A DNA stretch of 10,203 nt from CADDZO01 sp035294145 (GTDB lineage Bacteria > Chloroflexota > Dormibacteria > Dormibacterales > Dormibacteraceae), in contig DATGLL010000001.1 of NCBI GenBank assembly GCA_035294145.1, forward strand, positions 1 to 10,203, given 5' to 3'. This document shows, one piece after another, positions 6,339 through 10,203 of the stretch. The stretch's first letter is position 1; the number at the start of each line of letters is the position of its first letter. Made by a program: the position numbers and the translations under genes. Under the pieces are notes generated by a model that did no database searches, was not told the DNA's origin, and saw nothing but the letters and a program-made list of their open reading frames with translations.

Positions 6339-7420
6339 ATGGCCTTCTGCCGACCGAGCGCTGAAGAGGGTGATGAGGCTCGTTCAGGAGGTGATGGACC
6401 TCCAATCGGCAACGAGGGGAAAGGAAGTCCTCCCCAGGAGGCAAGAGCGCCGAGCTGGTTTGCCTGGCCGTGGTCCAGACCCTGCTCGGTCACCTCCGAT
6501 TTGGCTTTCCCTGTCCCGGCAGGCTGCCTTCGACCGGCACCAGGCCTGGCCCAGCACCTCCAGCGTCCAGGAATCGCCGGGGGCAGGCCGTCCTGCCTCG
6601 CGTGCAGGTCGGCTCTCACCCAGGTGAGCGCCAGTAAGCGAGGCGCCGTACCCGAGGTGGGGGCAGATGCGCTCAGGATCCTTCGGCCCTCGCCCTCGAA
6701 GCACGCTCGGTCGTTCGTCCTCGCCGTGCAGCGTGCAGCCGCCGGTGGGCTCAGAGACCTCTGCCGCTGGTGCCCGCGTCGGCATCATGACGACCACGGC
6801 ACCATCCCTCGTGGATCCCCTGCGACGGTCTGCTTCACCCGGTCGACGGGGCATGCGTGCTCGGTCGCCCGGGTGACACCTATGACGGCCTGGCGACCCA
6901 GGCCCCACACCGCTCGGCGGAGGGCCCCCGGGCGAAGACGAGGGCGCTCGCCCAGGGAGGCATCGAAGCCTCCAGGTCCCCGACCGGGATGAGCCCGCCC
7001 ATCTCGGCGGCCGGGAGGGGGCTTGGCCGTGTGGGAGCAGCGGGAAGCCGTCTGGGGCATGGGTACCTTGGGCAATGGCTGGAACCCCAGCACCAATCCC
7101 GGTGCCTCCGAGGTCGAGGCACCCCGGCTCAGCGGCTGGCCCGCTCCCCAGGACGTCCAGGCCAGCGGGCCCGGCGGTTCCTACGGACACGCGCGGTGGA
7201 CGGGGCGGGGAGAGGCGGCCTGCGCACCGTGCCGCGGATGCCGCCCAGGATCATCCTGAGGCTTGAGGTGAGCTCTGGGGTCGATCCCTGGCCTCCTGTT
7301 GGTACTCCATCCGCCAGGCCTCGCCTGCCGCGTACACCAACCTCGCCCATCTCACCGCTAATGGGGGCAGGAGAGAGACCTCGGCTTCAGCCGCGGAGTT
7401 CATGATTCCCGCACGCTTCC
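6339..7420. other. Long stretch without a recognisable gene
   Basis: Just over 1 kb. All long open frames here are GC-driven (Arg/Pro/Gly/Ser-rich, no ribosome sites, no family resemblance, stop-free on several frames at once). Two small hairpins with related arms lie at 6387-6403 (GGAGGT/ACCTCC) and 6429-6441 (CCTCC/GGAGG). No tRNA, transposase fragment or further scaffold copy was seen. It is probably decayed DNA to the right of the copy A insertion. Confidence 0.5.
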
Positions 7421-7906
7421 TCATAAACGTCTGTCGCGGTCGGCGTAGTCGCCGAGTGCAGCTCGGATTCGGTCTCGATACTCCGCGGCCTGCTCCTCCG
7501 ACTCGTATTTGGTGCGGGGCCAGAAGAAGCCCCGCAGTCCGTCACCGCGCCGACGTGGCACGACGTGGATGTGGACATGGGGGACGCTCTGGCTAACTCT
7601 GTCGTTGACAGCGATGAAGGTCCCGTGTGCATCCAGCGCCTCCATCAACGCAACCGCGAGACGCTGGACAAGCTGCATCAGAGGCAGTAGCTGCCCGGGA
7701 ACGAGGTCGAGGATGGACGAGATGTGCGCGGTTGGTACCACCAGGCAATGGCCGAGGAGGAGCGGTCTCCGGTCCAGGAAGGCCATCTTCTCCCCGTCTC
7801 GCCATACTTCGTGGGCAGGGGCGACTCCCGAGATGATGGCGCAGAAAGGGCAACCACTCGTCCCCAGGAGCGACGAGGAGGCTTGCCCGCCGGGACTCAC
7901 ACCCAT
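7421..7906 (-). CDS. HIT-family hydrolase
   Basis: A 161-residue cytoplasmic histidine-triad protein that would hydrolyse or transfer nucleotides from dinucleotide or nucleoside-phosphoramidate substrates. It shows a zinc-type CPFC (19-22), the substrate-fold region FLDRRPLLLGHCLVVPTAH (43-61) and the catalytic triad HVHIHVVPR (110-118) near the C-terminus, followed by a basic tail. The length is normal for the Hint/Fhit-like branch. The ATG at 7906 lies 4 nt after the TGA of the M50 protease gene, and no strong ribosome site precedes it, so translation is probably coupled; an in-frame GTG two codons later is an alternative. The exact substrate is not predictable. Confidence 0.92.
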   Translation of the reverse strand: MGVSPGGQASSSLLGTSGCPFCAIISGVAPAHEVWRDGEKMAFLDRRPLLLGHCLVVPTAHISSILDLVPGQLLPLMQLVQRLAVALMEALDAHGTFIAVNDRVSQSVPHVHIHVVPRRRGDGLRGFFWPRTKYESEEQAAEYRDRIRAALGDYADRDRRL

Positions 7907-7910
7907 CCGT

Positions 7911-9059
7911 TCAGGCCACCGCCCTGGGAGGGCGCGGGGCGAACGCCTGACGCAGGGTGAGGATACGGGCTATGTCGGAGGGGGACACGATGCCGACCAG
8001 CTTCCCATCGGCGAAGACCAGCACTCGGCGATCCAAGGCGCCACCGATGCGTTCGATCATCTGGCCCAAGCTCTCGTCCGGATGGGCACGCGGCATCTCG
8101 GCGATGGGCGTGGCCAGGTCGCGCAACGTCATGGTCGCTCGGTCCGCGGCCGAGGCCCGCAACAGGTCTCGCAACCGCACCACACCGGTCACCTCACCAG
8201 AGAGGGCGTGGAGAGGGTAGGTCGTGAAGCGGTGGTGAGGGGCGACCGAGGTGAGGAAGTCCTCCACCTTGATCCACTCCGGCACGGTGGCCACCGGAGA
8301 GGTCATTGCCGCCGAGACCGGAATTGACTTGAGCGCTGCTCGAACCTCCATCGCCGTTAGCTCGGCCCCCGCCGCCGAGAGCAAGAACCAACCGATGAAG
8401 GCGATCCAGATGCCGCTCACGATTGAGCCCACGAACAGTTCGACCAGGCCCAACCCGATCATGAGCAAGGCGACGATGCGCCCCACCCAGACCGCATCAC
8501 GGACGCCACGCTGTCGATTGCCGGTCCGCCACCAGAGAAAGGCCCCGAGCAGACGACCACCGTCGAGGGGAAAGGCGGGGACCAGGTTGAAGACGGCCAG
8601 GACCAGGTTCAAGAACGCCAACCACCCCACAAGCTGGGTGAAGAGCACAGGCGCCCCTGTTATCGCTCCGGCCAGGGCCACCGCGTAGGCCATGCCCGCC
8701 ATCACCAGGCTGGCCAGCGGACCGACGCCAATGATCAGGGCCTCAGCCCCCGCGCTCGGCGGCTCACCCTCCAGCTGGGAGACGCCACCGAACAACCATA
8801 AGGTGATGCCGCCCACCCGCATCCCCCGCCGTCGGGCTGCGATCGCATGTGCGAACTCGTGGACCAGCAGGCAGGCGAAGAAGATGACGGCACCCACCAG
8901 CCCGGTCAGCCAATAGGCCAGCATCGGCTGGCCAGGCGCCGCGGCCGGCAGGACGGAGCTGGCCAGGGTCCAGGCCACCAGCACGAAGATCACGATCAGA
9001 CTCCAGTTGAAGCCGACCTCGATCCCGAACAGCCTTCCCAGCCGGATGGTCGGTGTCAT
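7911..9059 (-). CDS. M50-family membrane metalloprotease (site-2-protease-like) with CBS pair
   Basis: A 382-residue membrane protein of the SpoIVFB/Rip3-like branch of intramembrane zinc proteases. Helix-borne HEFAH (67-71, the HExxH zinc site with catalytic Glu) and NLVPAFPLDGGR (158-169, with the third ligand D166) are both intact, among about six hydrophobic segments up to residue 230. Residues about 247-305 and 312-370 form two CBS motifs (MTSPVATVPEW; LVGIVSPSDIARIL), which in this family sense nucleotides and gate activity. The start at 9059 has AGGGTGG about 7 nt upstream. It forms an operon with the HIT gene, separated by 4 nt. Targets, presumably membrane-bound regulators, are unknown. 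Confidence 0.95.
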   Translation of the reverse strand: MTPTIRLGRLFGIEVGFNWSLIVIFVLVAWTLASSVLPAAAPGQPMLAYWLTGLVGAVIFFACLLVHEFAHAIAARRRGMRVGGITLWLFGGVSQLEGEPPSAGAEALIIGVGPLASLVMAGMAYAVALAGAITGAPVLFTQLVGWLAFLNLVLAVFNLVPAFPLDGGRLLGAFLWWRTGNRQRGVRDAVWVGRIVALLMIGLGLVELFVGSIVSGIWIAFIGWFLLSAAGAELTAMEVRAALKSIPVSAAMTSPVATVPEWIKVEDFLTSVAPHHRFTTYPLHALSGEVTGVVRLRDLLRASAADRATMTLRDLATPIAEMPRAHPDESLGQMIERIGGALDRRVLVFADGKLVGIVSPSDIARILTLRQAFAPRPPRAVA

Positions 9060-9443
9060 GATCAGCCACCCTATCGAAACCGAAACTCGCTTGTTGGCTC
9101 AACCCTCAGCCTGCTCGATGGATGCTCCACCACACAGGGTCGATCGACCTCTCGCCCGAGAGCCCCTCGGCAGCTCGATGGTGCCCACGCCAACCAACCA
9201 CCGCCTCCTGAGCACCATCCCAACCTCCAGCGACCAGAATCGCCGGTCGAAGCAGAGCTTACGGCAGCCATCTCGCCGCCGCCCGCCCTTCGACCGCCGG
9301 CGCTGGATCGAGGAGCCAGGGGATCCACCGGTCGCCGCACAGAGGAGCGTCTCCACCTCAGGGGAACGTCTCCATCTCATGTCCATCTCATGAGACGCGA
9401 GGAGGCGGGACCATGTCCCCTGGGGGGCCGCAACAGTTGATCG
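9060..9443. other. Stretch without a recognisable gene upstream of the protease
   Basis: About 380 bases between the protease start and the IS607 remnant. It should hold the promoter of the protease-HIT operon; TTGAGC followed about 18 nt later by TTCGATAG on the minus strand is a weak candidate. Near its right end is a short imperfect direct repeat, CGTCTCCACCTC (9348-9359) and CGTCTCCATCTC (9367-9378), with a third partial unit GTCCATCTCAT (9381-9391). No coding sequence was recognised. Confidence 0.4.
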
Positions 9444-9746
9444 ATGAGGGAACCATCACCCGCAACCGCGAGCCTGGAGGAGTGGGCGGGGACCCACGGG
9501 GTCCATCCCAAGACCGCCTCTCGCCATGATCGGGAGGGCACGACGCCGGTCCCGAGAGGGCGTGGGGACGTTCGCTCCCACAGGGGATGCCCCCGCCCCC
9601 AAGGCCGGCCGCGGGGCCGGGCACGCCCGGGTGCGCCGAGCCGGCCCGATCCGGACTGGCAAGGGGCGGGGGTGATGGCCCCGCTGGCGGCGCAGGGGCG
9701 GGTGGTGGAGGTCGATCCCTCCGAGGTCGATGACGATCCCCACCCT
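9444..9746 (+). pseudogene. tnpA: IS607 TnpA serine recombinase, N-terminal remnant
   Basis: Begins ATG 9444 and encodes the MerR-like DNA-binding module typical of IS607 transposases: SLEEWAGTHGVHPKTASR, then REGTTPVP. A frame change leads to the linker GDAPAPKAGRGAGHARVRRA, where intact relatives have a YARVSS-type motif with the catalytic Ser of the resolvase fold; here the Ser is lost. The frame returns to DPDWQGAGVMAPLAAQGRVV with EVDPSEVDDD, spaced like the early resolvase domain, after which the match stops and the tnpB tail starts. About half the protein is therefore absent and the remainder is mutated, so no transposase activity is expected. Confidence 0.8.
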
Positions 9747-9828
9747 CACGAGGCCGGCTTGGGGACCCCATGGGAACCGGTTCCGATGGGGCGCCCGCGA
9801 GGGCAGCCCCGTGAGGGGTGCCGCTTGA
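9747..9828 (+). pseudogene. tnpB: TnpB C-terminal tail fragment joined to tnpA remnant
   Basis: Starts at the PHEAG motif shared with copy A and continues LGTPWEPVPMGRP, then, after one apparently missing C in a CCC run, REGSPVRGAA and TGA 9826-9828. Copy A has REGNPVRGAA and copy C REGNPVRGAA, so this is the genuine end of the protein family. Nothing upstream of the tail is left of tnpB. Confidence 0.7.
9766..9791. repeat. 26-bp near-perfect palindrome in the tnpB tail
   Basis: Two 13-base arms, CCCCATGGGAACC and GGTTCCGATGGGG, pair at 12 of 13 positions (only G9772/G9785 fail), with the perfect core GGAACCGGTTCC. It lies just before the scaffold hairpins and may be a further hairpin of the guide-RNA scaffold or a recombination site. 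It is absent at the matching place in copy A, which has a deletion there. Confidence 0.7.
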
Positions 9829-9858
9829 CGGGACGATCGCTCCCTCGGCGGCGACGGT
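9793..9858 (+). ncRNA. Putative TnpB guide-RNA scaffold, copy B
   Basis: Same three-hairpin series as copy A: GCCC-GCGA-GGGC (9793-9804), GCCCC-GTGA-GGGGT (9806-9819, with a G-T pair where A and C have A-T) and a third stem GCCGC (9820-9824) with GCGGC (9848-9852), having an inner stem GGGA/TCCC (9830-9833, 9841-9844). The conserved end is GACGGT; the presumed guide would start near 9859. Since the neighbouring protein genes are broken, any RNA made here could only act with a nuclease encoded elsewhere. Confidence 0.6.
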
Positions 9859-10116
9859 CGAAGCCAGCTGGCCAGATGGCGTTGGGTGCCTGCCCAGATG
9901 ATGACGGCTTGGCCCTCTTGTGGTTGAGCCAGGTTGGGGCTGGAGCCGACCGAGATGAGAGGCTCGAGACGAAAACCGAGGCAGGGGCTTGCCTCGATCT
10001 TGGGGGCGGGCAATCTCCGGGGAGGGCGGGCTGAGCAGGAGAGCGTCGAGGGCCCTGCTCTTGGGACCATGAACCACGACCCGGAGGAGGCCTCACCGCA
10101 TCCCAGGGCCAGCTTT
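9859..10116. other. Gene-free spacer between two convergent element ends
   Basis: Under 300 bases between the right ends of copies B and C. It includes a perfect hairpin CGAGGCA-GGGGCT-TGCCTCG (9977-9996) without a following T run, so it is not a classical terminator. No coding sequence was recognised. Confidence 0.4.
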
Positions 10117-10179
10117 GCCGTTGCCGCTGAGTAAGCGATCGTCTCATGCGGCACCCCTCACGGGGTTGCCCTCGCGGGC
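10117..10179 (-). ncRNA. Putative TnpB guide-RNA scaffold, copy C (inverted)
   Basis: On the minus strand: GCCC-GCGA-GGGC (10179-10168 in + coordinates), ACCCC-GTGA-GGGGT (10166-10153) and a third stem GCCGC/GCGGC (10152-10148 with 10127-10123), having an inner stem TGAG/CTCA (10146-10143 with 10131-10128). It ends with AACGGC. The inner stem differs from copies A and B but still pairs. It overlaps the 3' end of a TnpB reading frame coming from beyond the right edge. Confidence 0.6.
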
Positions 10180-10203
10180 TTCGCGCTTCCTCGCCGCGTG
10201 CCC
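10144..10203 (-). CDS. tnpB: TnpB 3' end entering from the right edge (partial)
   Basis: Nineteen codons and a TGA are in frame to the window edge on the minus strand, encoding GHAARKREAREGNPVRGAA. The last ten residues are identical to the tail of copy A and differ by one from copy B. Whether the upstream gene is intact cannot be seen here; unlike copies A and B, the visible part shows no frame damage. If intact, this would be the likely nuclease partner for the scaffold RNAs. Confidence 0.55.
   Translation of the reverse strand, partial: GHAARKREAREGNPVRGAA

Larger units (their letters stand above)
9444..9858 (+). mobile_element. Internally deleted IS607-family element (MITE-like remnant)
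   Basis: The left part is the start of an IS607-type tnpA, the right part a tnpB tail and scaffold; the tnpA catalytic core and nearly all of tnpB are missing. What remains is a roughly 0.4-kb miniature. The right end is placed at 9858, where similarity with copies A and C stops; the left end is not defined, since IS607 elements lack terminal inverted repeats. Confidence 0.7.

Noticed and set aside
5500..6627. A 375-residue open frame on the plus strand
   Set aside because: It only strings together parts of the SDR pseudogene, out-of-frame tnpB and gene-free DNA; long GC-rich DNA leaves frames open by chance.
6384..7190. A 268-residue minus-strand open frame
   Set aside because: Arg/Pro/Gly/Ser-rich, no ribosome site, no recognisable domain, and several other frames are open over the same bases.
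9348..9391. Short direct repeats as a CRISPR-like array
   Set aside because: Units of about 12 bases, imperfect and with spacers under 10 bases; nothing resembles cas genes nearby.
9977..9996. Perfect 7-bp hairpin as a terminator
   Set aside because: No T run follows on either strand and no intact gene ends there.
9388..10154. Long minus-strand open frames over the IS607 remnant
   Set aside because: They are antisense to recognisable tnpA and tnpB sequence and resemble no protein family.

Overview
This is a GC-rich bacterial window. An Actinomycetota or Chloroflexota-like genome fits, given the GC content, the 7Fe-type ferredoxin and the IS607-type remnants, but the sequence alone does not settle the phylum. 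No rRNA, tRNA or CRISPR array was seen.

Left part, about 1-4450: a compact iron, heme and nitric-oxide-flavoured module. On the minus strand, reading leftwards from 3034, lie an NnrS-like multi-spanning membrane protein, a frameshifted DUF2249 gene, a cupin-hemerythrin fusion and the start of a 7Fe ferredoxin that runs off the left edge. The last three are tightly coupled: an ATGA overlap, then a 2-nt gap. Diverging from the NnrS-like gene on the plus strand are a small CopD/DUF4149-like four-helix membrane protein and a second hemerythrin-like protein. NnrS, DUF2249 and hemerythrin-like proteins are all known to keep company with NO and denitrification functions, so a nitrosative or oxygen stress role is the simplest reading; it is inferred from context.

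Middle, about 4386-7420: an intact classical SDR dehydrogenase (minus strand) whose 3' end overlaps the second hemerythrin gene. Next come a decayed SDR pseudogene (5500-6056) with many frame changes, a zinc-ribbon/RuvC-III remnant of a TnpB nuclease and a TnpB-type 3' end (to 6338). About 1.1 kb without a recognisable gene follows.

Right part, about 7421-9059: an intact two-gene minus-strand operon. A membrane M50 (site-2-protease-like) metalloprotease with a CBS pair is followed after a few bases by a HIT-family hydrolase.

Right edge, about 9444-10203: an internally deleted IS607 element (tnpA HTH plus the start of its resolvase domain, joined directly to a tnpB tail), then the convergent 3' end of another TnpB entering from the right on the minus strand.

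The most interesting structure is the one shared by the three tnpB ends (6275-6338 plus, 9793-9858 plus, 10117-10179 minus). Each encodes the same tail, REG(N/S)PVRGAA-stop, and each folds into the same series of three hairpins: a GCGA tetraloop, a GTGA tetraloop, and a stem closed by GCCGC/GCGGC beyond the stop codon. The paired bases change together between copies. This looks like the scaffold of a TnpB guide RNA (omega-RNA/reRNA) kept in degraded elements that have lost most of their protein-coding capacity.
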